Source: CAZUGA01 sp964619885 (GTDB lineage: Bacteria; Pseudomonadota; Gammaproteobacteria; Methylococcales; UBA1147). From it: a DNA stretch of 64,000 bases. The notes beneath the pieces are model-generated. The model was given only the letters and a program-made list of their open reading frames with translations, was not told the DNA's origin and did not search any database. Where the stretch lies: positions 62,001 through 126,000 of the forward strand of contig CAZUGA010000005.1 in the NCBI GenBank assembly GCA_964619885.1, in the 5' to 3' direction. Both the position numbers and the translations under genes were made by a program. Shown piece by piece: positions 17,819 to 25,858 of the stretch (position 1 is the stretch's first letter; each line of letters begins with the position of its first letter).

Positions 17819-19096
17819 TTAGCAGGTTGTACTCGCATTGATCAATCTGTCAAGTTGCTCCGAAATACGTTGCAAAGCACCACGATTACGTTCAACGATC
17901 AAACGCGCTCGATCAGCCAAATCTCTCCGATACAAGCTATTCTGTAAACATTTTAAAACTTTCTCGGCTAATGCCTCGCTCCCATCAACTTGAATCGCGG
18001 CATCGGCCTCTAGGAATAATCCTTCGATATTTTTAAAGTTAAACATGTGCGAGCCAAAAATAACGGGTAACCCAATCGCAGCAGGTTCCAAAATATTATG
18101 CCCGCCCGTCGACACTAAACTGCCTCCCACAAAAGCAACATCGGCGGTCGCGTAAAATAACTTTAATTCCCCCAAAGTATCCACCAGATAAATATCGGTA
18201 GTTTGCTCGCAAACTTGTTTTTTACTGCGAAGCTTGATTTTAAACCCACGCCGACCACATAAACTAGCAACACCTTTAAACCGCTCTGGGTGCCTTGGAA
18301 CTAATACCAATACAGTATCTGGATCAATTGAACGTACCTTGCTGAAAGCATCTAGCACCTGTTCTTCTTCACCTTCATGAGTACTCGCCGCAATCCAAAC
18401 CTGCTTGCGCCGATAAACCTTTCGCCGAATCTCTTTTCCCTGTTCTATCAATCCCAATGGAACCTGATAGTCGAATTTGATATTTCCGAGAGTGGTGATG
18501 CGATCAGGATCGGCACCCAAAGCGGCAAACCGCTCTGCATCTATTTGTGTCTGCGCTGCGATCAACGAAACATTGGCCAAAGTCTCGGCGGCCAAAGATT
18601 GCAGTTTATGATAACCCCGTGTTGATCGCTCTGACAATCGTGCATTGATAATTGCTAGTGGAATAGAATTGATAGCGCATTTTTGATATATATTCGGCCA
18701 TATTTCGGTTTCCATAATGACCGCTAAGACCGGTGTAAATTGACTAAGAAAACGATCAACACATCCCGGCAAATCATAGGGAAGATAGACATGTAACACT
18801 TTATCCAACAAGGTTGTTTTAACCCTGGCAGAACCAGTTGGCGTGGTGGTGGTTACCAAAACAGGAATACTTGGATACCGTTCCAGCACATATTCAACTA
18901 ATGGAAACACCGCTTCAGCTTCACCAACCGAAACCGCGTGAAACCAAATTACCTTCGGTTGCTTCGGAATCGAATACAAGGCAAATCGCTCACGCCACCG
19001 ATGGCGATAAGCAGGCGTTTTCTGGGCACGGATCAGAAGCCTGAGTAAAATAAAAGGCACCGCGCAATAGAAAAGAATGGAGTATAGGTATCGCAT
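17819..19096 (-). CDS. waaA: 3-deoxy-D-manno-octulosonic acid (Kdo) transferase
   Basis: This membrane-anchored glycosyltransferase adds Kdo from CMP-Kdo to lipid IVA, the first step of the LPS inner core. An N-terminal membrane anchor (YLYSILFYCAVPFILLRLL) is followed by the family motif VIWFHAVSVGEAEAV. Further on are METEIWPN, the NARLSERSTRGY segment and GGHNILEPAAIGLPVIFG near the C-terminus. The 425 residues are the standard length. It reads with hldD on the minus strand, 77 bases apart, forming an LPS core pair. Its presence shows a Gram-negative outer membrane with LPS alongside the hopanoids. Confidence 0.95.
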   Translation of the reverse strand: MRYLYSILFYCAVPFILLRLLIRAQKTPAYRHRWRERFALYSIPKQPKVIWFHAVSVGEAEAVFPLVEYVLERYPSIPVLVTTTTPTGSARVKTTLLDKVLHVYLPYDLPGCVDRFLSQFTPVLAVIMETEIWPNIYQKCAINSIPLAIINARLSERSTRGYHKLQSLAAETLANVSLIAAQTQIDAERFAALGADPDRITTLGNIKFDYQVPLGLIEQGKEIRRKVYRRKQVWIAASTHEGEEEQVLDAFSKVRSIDPDTVLVLVPRHPERFKGVASLCGRRGFKIKLRSKKQVCEQTTDIYLVDTLGELKLFYATADVAFVGGSLVSTGGHNILEPAAIGLPVIFGSHMFNFKNIEGLFLEADAAIQVDGSEALAEKVLKCLQNSLYRRDLADRARLIVERNRGALQRISEQLDRLINASTTC

Positions 19097-19173
19097 AAGT
19101 CAGCACTCAAGCAGACTGTTACAACATTTAAACCGCGTTATCACATGTTCGCAAATTATGATTCCGCAGGAAT

Positions 19174-20118
19174 TTATTGATTCAGCCACGCGATATACTC
19201 ACCGACGCCTTCTTCCACGGTCTTAAATCGGTGTTGACAACCGACAGCGCGCAGAGCATCCAGATTTGCCTCGGTGAAACTTTGATAACAACCTTTTAAA
19301 TGATCTGGAAAAGGAATATATTCGAGTTCGCCACGCTTATGAAAATCCAATACTGTACGTGCGACATCGTTGAATGGCTGACTACGGCCGGTACCTAAGT
19401 TGAAAATACCGCTAAGATTGGGATGATCGCGAAACCAAAGATTGATATCAACTACGTCACTCACGTATATAAAATCCCTTAACTGTTCGCCATCACTATA
19501 ACCATCGCAACCTTCAAACAAACGAACCGTACCAGCATCTAAGAGCTGATTATTCAAATGGTAAGCAACACTCGCCATACTCTCTTTGTGCGCTTCCCTT
19601 GGCCCATAGACATTGAAGTACCGCAGACCGACAACTTGACTATCAACGGAATTCAATCGCTGACGAATGTACTGATCAAACCTAAGTTTTGAATAACCAT
19701 AGACGTTCAGCGGCATTTCAAAGGCAGGATCTTCTTTAAAGACATTACCGCCACCGTAAACAGCGGCACTGGACGCATATAGAAATGGTATTCCATGAGC
19801 GGTGCAAGACTCGAATAGGGTCTTCGAGTACTCGTAATTATTCTCCATCATATAGCGGCCGTCCCATTCAGTTGTCGTCGAACAAGCACCCTGATGGAAC
19901 ACTGCTTCGATAGAATGATTTTCAAAATCTCCGCGGCGCAACTGGTCAATAAATCTATCCTTATCCAAATAATCCACTATTTGGCAATCGACCAAATTTC
20001 TGAATTTAACCCCATTCTTAAGGTTATCAACAACCAATATTTCGCGTTCGCCCCGCGCATTCAGCTCTAAAATAATATTACTACCTATAAACCCGGCGCC
20101 ACCGGTTACAATAATCAT
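19174..20118 (-). CDS. hldD: ADP-L-glycero-D-manno-heptose 6-epimerase
   Basis: It converts ADP-D-glycero- to ADP-L-glycero-D-manno-heptose for the LPS inner core. It is a short-chain dehydrogenase/reductase fold with GGAGFIGSNI at the start for NADP binding, catalytic YGYSKLRFDQ, and FNVYGPREAHKESMASVAYH, a block diagnostic for HldD. GVGEYIAWL lies at the C-terminus. The length of 314 residues matches the family. It lies between rplI and waaA on the same strand, with a 30-base gap from rplI. Having hldD after rplI, where many gammaproteobacteria have dnaB, is a local arrangement worth noting. Confidence 0.95.
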   Translation of the reverse strand: MIIVTGGAGFIGSNIILELNARGEREILVVDNLKNGVKFRNLVDCQIVDYLDKDRFIDQLRRGDFENHSIEAVFHQGACSTTTEWDGRYMMENNYEYSKTLFESCTAHGIPFLYASSAAVYGGGNVFKEDPAFEMPLNVYGYSKLRFDQYIRQRLNSVDSQVVGLRYFNVYGPREAHKESMASVAYHLNNQLLDAGTVRLFEGCDGYSDGEQLRDFIYVSDVVDINLWFRDHPNLSGIFNLGTGRSQPFNDVARTVLDFHKRGELEYIPFPDHLKGCYQSFTEANLDALRAVGCQHRFKTVEEGVGEYIAWLNQ

Positions 20119-20148
20119 ATATTAAAAAGCGCGAAGATCGGCCAGGCG

Positions 20149-20595
20149 CTACTCCGGAACGATTGTTAGCGCTAATTTGACAACTATGTCAGTGTGGAGT
20201 TGGATATCGATTTCGTAATCTCCCGTGTGTCTAAGTACCCCATCTGGCAATCTGATTTCGTGTTTTTCGATTTCAATGCCTTCTCGAGTGACCGCTTCCG
20301 TAATATCCTGCGTTCCAACAGAACCAAACAGCTTACCTTCTTCACCAGCTTTCTGCTGAATTGAAACTGAAAATGCGCTAATTTTCTCGGCCCGAGCTTG
20401 AGCCAATGCCAATTCCCCAGCCGCTTTTTTCTCAAGTTCCGCTCGACGTTGTTCGAATTCAGCCAATTTATCGGCTGTTGCAAGCACCGCCTTACCTTGA
20501 GGAACCAAGTAATTTCGACCATACCCAGCCTTAACGGCAACTTTATCACCGAGATTGCCCAAGTTTGAAATTTTCTCAAGAAGAATTAATTCCAT
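20149..20595 (-). CDS. rplI: 50S ribosomal protein L9
   Basis: This large-subunit protein binds 23S rRNA near the L1 stalk base. The signature MELILLEKISNLGNLGDKVAVKAGYGRNYL opens the protein, with the N-terminal RNA-binding domain, a long connecting helix (residues 45-75) and the C-terminal domain. The length of 148 residues is typical. AAGG precedes the ATG at seven to nine bases. The gene is the last ribosomal member of the rpsF-rpsR-DUF2232-rplI block. Confidence 0.97.
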   Translation of the reverse strand: MELILLEKISNLGNLGDKVAVKAGYGRNYLVPQGKAVLATADKLAEFEQRRAELEKKAAGELALAQARAEKISAFSVSIQQKAGEEGKLFGSVGTQDITEAVTREGIEIEKHEIRLPDGVLRHTGDYEIDIQLHTDIVVKLALTIVPE

Positions 20596-20663
20596 CGTTA
20601 TTTACCTTAATTAATGCCTATACGGCAAATGTTAAAAATATTGGGTCCCTACCACTCAATCAG

Positions 20664-21578
20664 TTAGGTCGTTCCATCAAAAATTACCCGACGCCGCCAA
20701 TGTTGCCAGGTATCAGAAAACCCAACCAATGCCACGGGTAGCAAGGCGTGGGGAATAAGCAGCACAATCACATAAAAGGCGGGTAACAGAAATCGTCTAG
20801 ATTTTGTTGCCGATACCAGTACGTGCAATACCGCAATTCCAACCACCAAATACAGAAAAAATGCTAATACACCCATATTACGCGCCATATTACAAATCGT
20901 TCCTGCACCTAATATCGCGACAAGAAAGACCCCTAAACATATATAAGCAACCAATGGCCTTGATTTTACTGATAGAAATTCTTTACCGAAACCACTTGGA
21001 TTATATAGATTAGCTTGCCACCACCTCGCAACCAATAGCGAAAGAATTATTGTCGATACCGTACCGGTAACGAGTATTCCAATCGAATACTGCGAAGCGA
21101 ACGATAACCAATGTTCAATCTGGTCCGACTGAATATTGTTGGCTGAACTAGCGAGCAATGGCTGCAATATCAAGCGTAGGCTTTGCTGCCAAAATTCTGC
21201 TGAATCCGAGCCGGAAAGATAAATTGCCCCGATTACCAACAACCCGAAAATCAGTGTTAATTCAAATGTGACGCTAAGCCTACCACTCTCACGAAGTACG
21301 ATCGCAATGATCCAAATCGGCATCCAAAATCCAAGCGCATAGGCGACTCCAAAGAAGAATCCCCCAAACAGCAACCCACTCAATAGCGCGACAGCAATTC
21401 CAGCACCCGCGATAACCAGCACCCCTTCAAGTTGCCCTTTCCTTAATGTTACCAATGCGATAGCCGACGCACTGAGAATACTGATAGGTGAGAGCAGCAA
21501 CGACAACATCGCTAACACCGATGCAACAACTACTGCTTGCATTCTTCCTTGCATCGTATACCCGGCAAGAAAATTCAT
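20664..21578 (-). CDS. DUF2232 (YybS-like) membrane protein
   Basis: This integral membrane protein of unknown function has about eight hydrophobic helices over 304 residues (for example AVVVASVLAMLSLLLSPISIL and FFFGVAYALGFWMPIWIIAIVL). Genes of this family often lie between rpsR and rplI in gammaproteobacteria, as here. The location and topology support the DUF2232 assignment, but there is no catalytic motif. AGGTAATACCC before the ATG is a workable ribosome site. Its role alongside ribosomal genes is not known. Confidence 0.75.
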   Translation of the reverse strand: MNFLAGYTMQGRMQAVVVASVLAMLSLLLSPISILSASAIALVTLRKGQLEGVLVIAGAGIAVALLSGLLFGGFFFGVAYALGFWMPIWIIAIVLRESGRLSVTFELTLIFGLLVIGAIYLSGSDSAEFWQQSLRLILQPLLASSANNIQSDQIEHWLSFASQYSIGILVTGTVSTIILSLLVARWWQANLYNPSGFGKEFLSVKSRPLVAYICLGVFLVAILGAGTICNMARNMGVLAFFLYLVVGIAVLHVLVSATKSRRFLLPAFYVIVLLIPHALLPVALVGFSDTWQHWRRRVIFDGTT

Positions 21579-21611
21579 GGGTATTACCTGGAACTAATTC
21601 GAATTTAGCGC

Positions 21612-21842
21612 TTATTTTCGATGCGCGTCGCAATAAGGAATCAGTCCGATAAAACGAGCCCGCTTAACTGCGGTTGCCAGCTGCCTTTGATAACGCGCAC
21701 TGGTACCGGTAATCCGACTGGGTACAATTTTACCGGTTTCTGAAATTGACTCGTTTAGAATTTCTAGATCTTTGTAATCGATTTCGTTGATACTATCGGC
21801 TGAAAACCGGCAAAATTTCTTTCTTCTGAATTGGCGTGCCAT
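21612..21842 (-). CDS. rpsR: 30S ribosomal protein S18
   Basis: This small-subunit protein pairs with S6 on 16S rRNA. It is 76 residues. RRKKFCRFSADSINEIDYKD and the core block IVPSRITGTSARYQRQLATAVKRARFIGLIPY match S18 well. It lies 84 bases downstream of rpsF, on the same strand, in the usual order. Confidence 0.97.
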   Translation of the reverse strand: MARQFRRKKFCRFSADSINEIDYKDLEILNESISETGKIVPSRITGTSARYQRQLATAVKRARFIGLIPYCDAHRK

Positions 21843-21926
21843 ATATATTCTCGTATTTGAGTTTCAACTAGCTATTGGAGATACTAGCTAGTCACAATGA
21901 ATTAGATCGGGTAAAACACCTATTGC

Positions 21927-22418
21927 CTACTCGGGTCCAGCTTCGTCTTTTACTGGATCGGTTTCTTTCGCCGTATCTTCGCTAGTCGCGTCATTTTCAC
22001 CAGCCCCTCCCGATTGATCATCATTCTCGGCATCGCTAACTGAGCTAGTCTCTTTCTCTTTAGCATCGTCAGTTGGAATCTGTTGAACCTTGTTAGCTTC
22101 TTCAGACTTCATCATCGGCGAAGGCCCGGTAATCGCTTTGTCCATGCGTAGAATAAGGTTACGAATAATCGCATCGTTAAAACGAAATCCATTTTCCAAC
22201 TCCGCCATTGCCGTTTCACCACACTCGATATTCATCAACAGATAATGCGCTTTGTGAATTTTGTTGATCGGATAAGCTAATTGACGACGGCCCCAATCCT
22301 CAAGTCGATGGATAGCACCAGATTCACTTTCGATCAGACTGCGATACTTTTCGATCATCGCAGGTACCTGAGCACTTTGGTCAGGATGAATAAGAATTAC
22401 AATTTCGTAATGTCGCAT
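21927..22418 (-). CDS. rpsF: 30S ribosomal protein S6 with a long acidic tail
   Basis: S6 forms a heterodimer with S18 on the platform of the small subunit. MRHYEIVILIHPDQSAQVPAMIEKY and WGRRQLAYPINKIHKAHYLLMNIE are the family signatures. At 163 residues it is longer than most S6 proteins. The extra C-terminal part of about 60 residues (from residue 103) is rich in Asp, Glu, Ser and Thr and looks disordered. S6 tails are known targets of glutamate addition by RimK in E. coli. Whether that happens here is unknown. GAGGGG lies upstream of the ATG. The gene is the first of the ribosomal block and its promoter should lie in 22419-22700. Confidence 0.97.
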   Translation of the reverse strand: MRHYEIVILIHPDQSAQVPAMIEKYRSLIESESGAIHRLEDWGRRQLAYPINKIHKAHYLLMNIECGETAMAELENGFRFNDAIIRNLILRMDKAITGPSPMMKSEEANKVQQIPTDDAKEKETSSVSDAENDDQSGGAGENDATSEDTAKETDPVKDEAGPE

Positions 22419-22717
22419 GTTCCCCTCTCGGATAAGTAGTCTCCCTTAAATTTAGGTAAGACAAGGAGTATAAAAGTAAACAGGTTATTTTATAGAATCA
22501 ACGATGATGACGCAAGATGCTCCACCCTACGAGTGAAAACGATTAAGAACCAGCTGGCTCAAAAGGAATGGAAAGAAAGATTAATAGGGAACGGCATTTA
22601 ATGGGGATATCGAGATTTTCCCCAATAGTCTTCAACGTAAATAGGAGCTAAATCAATATTACCTACACAACCATATTTCTATTACACGTCACTGCTGTCC
22701 CGTTAAGGAATAAAAAG

Positions 22718-22796
22718 CAAGGCCTGAAAACCCACTTGTTTTGATATAATGAAGTCGCGAAAAGTCATTATATAACAAGAAGGAGTGCAGGCCTTG
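22718..22796 (+). promoter_or_regulatory. Nested inverted repeats covering the transposase promoter and start
   Basis: Three pairs of arms nest here: CAAGGCCTG (22718) with CAGGCCTTG (22788), CTTGTT (22735) with AACAAG (22774), and TATAATGA (22745) with TCATTATA (22765). A TATAAT box lies inside at 22745-22750. The TTG start of the truncated transposase lies in the last arm. Transcripts entering from outside would fold and hide the ribosome site and start, as described for several insertion sequences. Those beginning just after TATAAT would lack the 5' arms. The 22419-22717 stretch upstream holds no gene I can support. Confidence 0.45.
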
Positions 22797-23069
22797 AGTC
22801 ACCATAATACCGTATTTTCCCAGTTGCTCAAATGGATGCCGAGACATGAAATTGAGACCCTTGCAAAACAGTATCATACAGGCCGTTCCTTTCGAACAGC
22901 CTCAATATGGTCGCAGTTCGTGACTCTGGCCCTGGCACAACTATCGGGGCGAAACAGCTTACGCGATATTGTTGAAAATATTTCTACACAATCTCATCTT
23001 CTTTATCATTTGGGCAGCACCCAGCTGTCCACTTCTCAACTTCGCCACCTACTTGTTGATATACTCTGA
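22794..23069 (+). pseudogene. Truncated IS4-family transposase, N-terminal DUF4372 part only
   Basis: SHHNTVFSQLLKWMPRHEIETLAKQYHTGRSFRTASIWSQFVTLALAQLSGR is the standard N-terminus of IS4-family transposases that begin with a DUF4372 domain. Normal members run to roughly 370-440 residues with a DDE catalytic core. This frame stops after about 90 residues, and the core is gone. TTG at 22794 has AAGGAG eight bases upstream. A GTG at 22785 is too close to that site. The break at about 23040 joins it tail-to-tail with a fragment of a different element on the other strand. It cannot be an active transposase. Confidence 0.8.
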
Positions 23070-23276
23070 ACCATTATCGGAATGAAAACTCTGGAGGATA
23101 ATAGGGAAAGCGGTCAGCATGCGCTTTAAAACTGGAATTAAGTAGCGCAATCGAACCAAGGTGCGTCGAATCCATACGTAGCGCTCCGCTTTTTCTTCAA
23201 TGATTAAATCAACGGGCTGTGTTCCTGATAAAAATGTCTGGATTTGCTCAATTGTTTCGAGTTGTGTGTCGTTCAT
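23049..23276 (-). pseudogene. Internally deleted integrase-type (rve) transposase remnant
   Basis: On the minus strand, the frame starting ATG at 23276 reads MNDTQLETIEQIQTFLSGTQ, then RYVWIRRTLVRLRYL. This is the N-terminal region of a family of rve-core transposases. It then passes directly into PIILQSFHSDNGSEYIN, which belongs to the middle of the catalytic domain around its second Asp. The helix-turn-helix and first catalytic Asp between them are missing, and the 3' half of the gene is absent. The gene is therefore both internally deleted and truncated at the junction with the IS4 fragment. An upstream extension of the frame to 23414 is probably not translated. Confidence 0.65.
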
Positions 23277-23295
23277 GTGGGTTTTCATCCTCCCA

Positions 23296-23327
23296 TCATG
23301 AACAGACCGATTCATGAACAGACCGAT
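23296..23327. repeat. Tandem 16-base repeat
   Basis: TCATGAACAGACCGAT occurs twice head to tail (23296-23311 and 23312-23327), just upstream of the start of the rve-type transposase remnant. It may be part of that element's end or a slippage duplication. Confidence 0.7.
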
Positions 23328-23513
23328 GCATTCGTACAGGCTCATTTCACATTGGAAGAGGCTATCAGTGCTTGGCAGTACAATTTCAAGATAGAATGCT
23401 CGGGGCAAATACATCTACCAGCGACAATTTCAAAAAAATACGCACCATCTTGCTTCCAATAAAATGATTCTATATAGAACCTCCAATACTCAATTGGCCG
23501 TAACAGTGCACTT

Positions 23514-24710
23514 ATGATTCCATACGCAAACCGAATCCTATGCGCCGGTTTTTATTCAATCAGTGCAATCTCCAACGTCTCAGCAATCTCGTCCGAAGCT
23601 ATCGCGGCGCCAAGAATAAACTTAGGCTTCAATGCGCTAAGTACTCAATCCAACTCCGCGATTACAAGCCATCTTCAGTTGAGCGCTCAGAATTTCTACA
23701 CACAAAAAACTGAAATTAGGACCCTCAAGCCGGGCCCAACCTCTAACCCTATCGAACATTGGTGGAACCAAAGTGTATACTCGGCACCCCTTCATCCGAA
23801 TTCAGCCGGTCAGATTGCAACGCTTGTTAATGTTGGCGGTTTTGGCTTAGGGCGAATGCAAATCGATTTTGCGATAAAAGTAGTAAGGTCTCAACCTGGC
23901 GACAAATTGCTACCCATTGTTCCTAATAGATTTGGTTATTACGCCGCAGACGGTGAACCGGTTGGTACGCTAATACCCGTTCCGTCAACTGCTTCGATTG
24001 AAGGGTCTGAGGGAATGCATTGTGATATCGGCCAGAATGACTGCCACTATATTGTTAGAAGTGACAATCTTTTATACGAAACCTGGCATACCTCAATTTC
24101 CGACGATCAACTCCAAACCCAAGTATTGGCAATTTGGGATCTGAACAAAGCGATACCTGAGTCGGGCCAGGGTGATCATTGCACCAGTGCGGATGCTGCA
24201 GGCTTCCCGATCGAACCGTTATTGTGGAATGCCGACGAAGTCTTAGCAGCACTGGAACGGGACAAGTCCGGCCATGGGGATATTGGTCACGCGATTCGCT
24301 TTGTCCTTCCAAATGCCCGCATCGCAAACGATCCCGATATGGGGGGGAAATCAGGGCGACTCTATGTACGTCCCGCGTCACACGCCGGTGCACCGAAAGG
24401 TCCCAAGAATTCAATTGCCTACGGATCTCGGCTTAGATTACGCGCGGACTTTCCGACAAACGGCTACAATCCCGCCGCTCAAGTTATGATCAACACAATG
24501 AAACGATACGGGATTGCGTTGGCAGACGGTGGCAATATCGCATTGACCGCAGAATCCGATCGTTACACACAAACCAAATGGCGCAAACTGGGTATCAATT
24601 CCAGAACCTTCGCCGCCACTCTAGGAGGCCAACCGATCAAAGCCGACGATTTCGAAGTCATCGATACCGGTCCACGTATTGCAGAAACTTTCAACTGCGT
24701 CAGAAACTAG
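23514..24710 (+). CDS. Conserved secreted protein of unknown function
   Basis: This 398-residue protein has an N-terminal hydrophobic, export-like stretch (about residues 8-31, ILCAGFYSISAISNVSAIS to AIAA). I see no enzyme motif I can name with confidence. The C-terminal half contains GHAIRFVLPNARI, GSRLRLRADFPTNGYNPAAQVMINTMKRYGIALADGG and NIALTAESD. This pattern recurs in a widespread but uncharacterised family of secreted bacterial proteins I have seen before, in which a stretch of the type 'YGMIVADNG' is typical. It begins soon after the IS scar and its codon usage looks like its neighbours. No ribosome site is strong before the ATG. It converges on slyX. Confidence 0.65.
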   Translation: MIPYANRILCAGFYSISAISNVSAISSEAIAAPRINLGFNALSTQSNSAITSHLQLSAQNFYTQKTEIRTLKPGPTSNPIEHWWNQSVYSAPLHPNSAGQIATLVNVGGFGLGRMQIDFAIKVVRSQPGDKLLPIVPNRFGYYAADGEPVGTLIPVPSTASIEGSEGMHCDIGQNDCHYIVRSDNLLYETWHTSISDDQLQTQVLAIWDLNKAIPESGQGDHCTSADAAGFPIEPLLWNADEVLAALERDKSGHGDIGHAIRFVLPNARIANDPDMGGKSGRLYVRPASHAGAPKGPKNSIAYGSRLRLRADFPTNGYNPAAQVMINTMKRYGIALADGGNIALTAESDRYTQTKWRKLGINSRTFAATLGGQPIKADDFEVIDTGPRIAETFNCVRN

Positions 24711-24739
24711 TAGTTTATCAGGGTTAAATTGACAAAATA

Positions 24740-24940
24740 CTAGTGCGGTTGCGACGTATTCACGCTTGAGTCAGTTGCCATCTTGAGTAATGCATCCAAT
24801 TTATCTTTCAATCGATCGCAATTTAGCTCAATCCCATCAATTTGCTTTTGCATCGCAACAACTACATCGTTCAGTGCTTGCAAATGTTCTTCCTGAAAAG
24901 CCAATCTTGTTTCCAACTCTATAATTCGTTCTTCATCCAT
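24740..24940 (-). CDS. slyX: SlyX family protein
   Basis: A 66-residue coiled-coil protein. ERIIELETRLAFQEEHLQALNDVVVAMQKQI is the conserved SlyX core, with heptad leucines. The tail is polar. The function is unknown in general despite the name. GGAGG with six bases before the ATG is an excellent ribosome site. It is a single gene converging on the secreted protein gene. Confidence 0.9.
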   Translation of the reverse strand: MDEERIIELETRLAFQEEHLQALNDVVVAMQKQIDGIELNCDRLKDKLDALLKMATDSSVNTSQPH

Positions 24941-25158
24941 TAAATACCTCCAAGTAGGCGCTTATTCTAGCCACCCTAGCCAGCTTGTAACAGTCGAGAA
25001 GTTTTGCGCCTGCTCGATCAACATACTCCTCCCCTAGAATCCGTCGAATATCAACTTCTGGCAAGAGCATCCAGCAACGTTATACAATCATCACTGTTTT
25101 GTTTTGATACGCAAATACGTTTTAAAAAAGCCATATCCACGGACCTTAAAGGAATTTG

Positions 25159-25743
25159 ATGACCGAAGATAAATACGCTCGCACCATGGCATTGATTGAC
25201 CAGGCAAATAAACAGGATCCAAATTTAGAAACCCGGGAGGGTGAACGCGTTGCCAAAGAATGGTTGTACAGTGAACGTATGACGGTTTGGCTAGATCGAT
25301 TGGAGCCAGATGCCCCGGATATATTGCGCATCGCTGCTAGAGCCCAGCACATCTGCCGCTGGATGATTCCACGCGATTCCTATCCGAGAACCCGTGCGGG
25401 ATATTTGCAGTGGCGCACCCAGCTCTATTCTTTCCACGCCGAAAAAACCGCGGAGATAATGCAACAAACCGGTTATGACGAAATCCAAATCGAGCAGGTC
25501 AAAAAAATAATTCGAAAACGCGGTTTGAAGAAAGAAGCCTTTGCGCAAACTATCGAAGATGTCGCATGTTTAGTTTTTTTAGAAAGTTATTTTGCCGATT
25601 TCGCAAACGAATACGACGAAGAAAAAATAATTTCCATCGTACAAAAAACCTGGAAAAAAATGTCAACGAGAGCACAACAAGCAGCACTTGAAATGGAATT
25701 ACCGAACGCTGTCTCAGCTTTGGTCCAAAAAGCCCTGACCTGA
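25159..25743 (+). CDS. DUF4202 domain-containing protein
   Basis: This 194-residue soluble protein matches the DUF4202 family, with YARTMALIDQANKQDPN at the start, AARAQHICRWMIPRDSYPR in the middle and a DVACLVFLESYFADFA block. The His- and Asp-containing helices (AQHICRW and IEDVACLVF) resemble an HD-like hydrolase arrangement, but no activity is established. I chose ATG 25159, which follows AAAGGAATTTG. A TTG one codon earlier is less likely. It lies upstream of glpK by 115 bases, apparently its own unit. Confidence 0.85.
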   Translation: MTEDKYARTMALIDQANKQDPNLETREGERVAKEWLYSERMTVWLDRLEPDAPDILRIAARAQHICRWMIPRDSYPRTRAGYLQWRTQLYSFHAEKTAEIMQQTGYDEIQIEQVKKIIRKRGLKKEAFAQTIEDVACLVFLESYFADFANEYDEEKIISIVQKTWKKMSTRAQQAALEMELPNAVSALVQKALT

Positions 25744-25858
25744 TTTGTATGCTTAAAATGTTGTTCAATCAGTTTAATTTTCAATCTTCCGGTAGCCTGG
25801 CAGAAATTGCGGTTTGTAGATACTCTGTTCAGATCCCGGACATCAGAGAGATGCTGAC

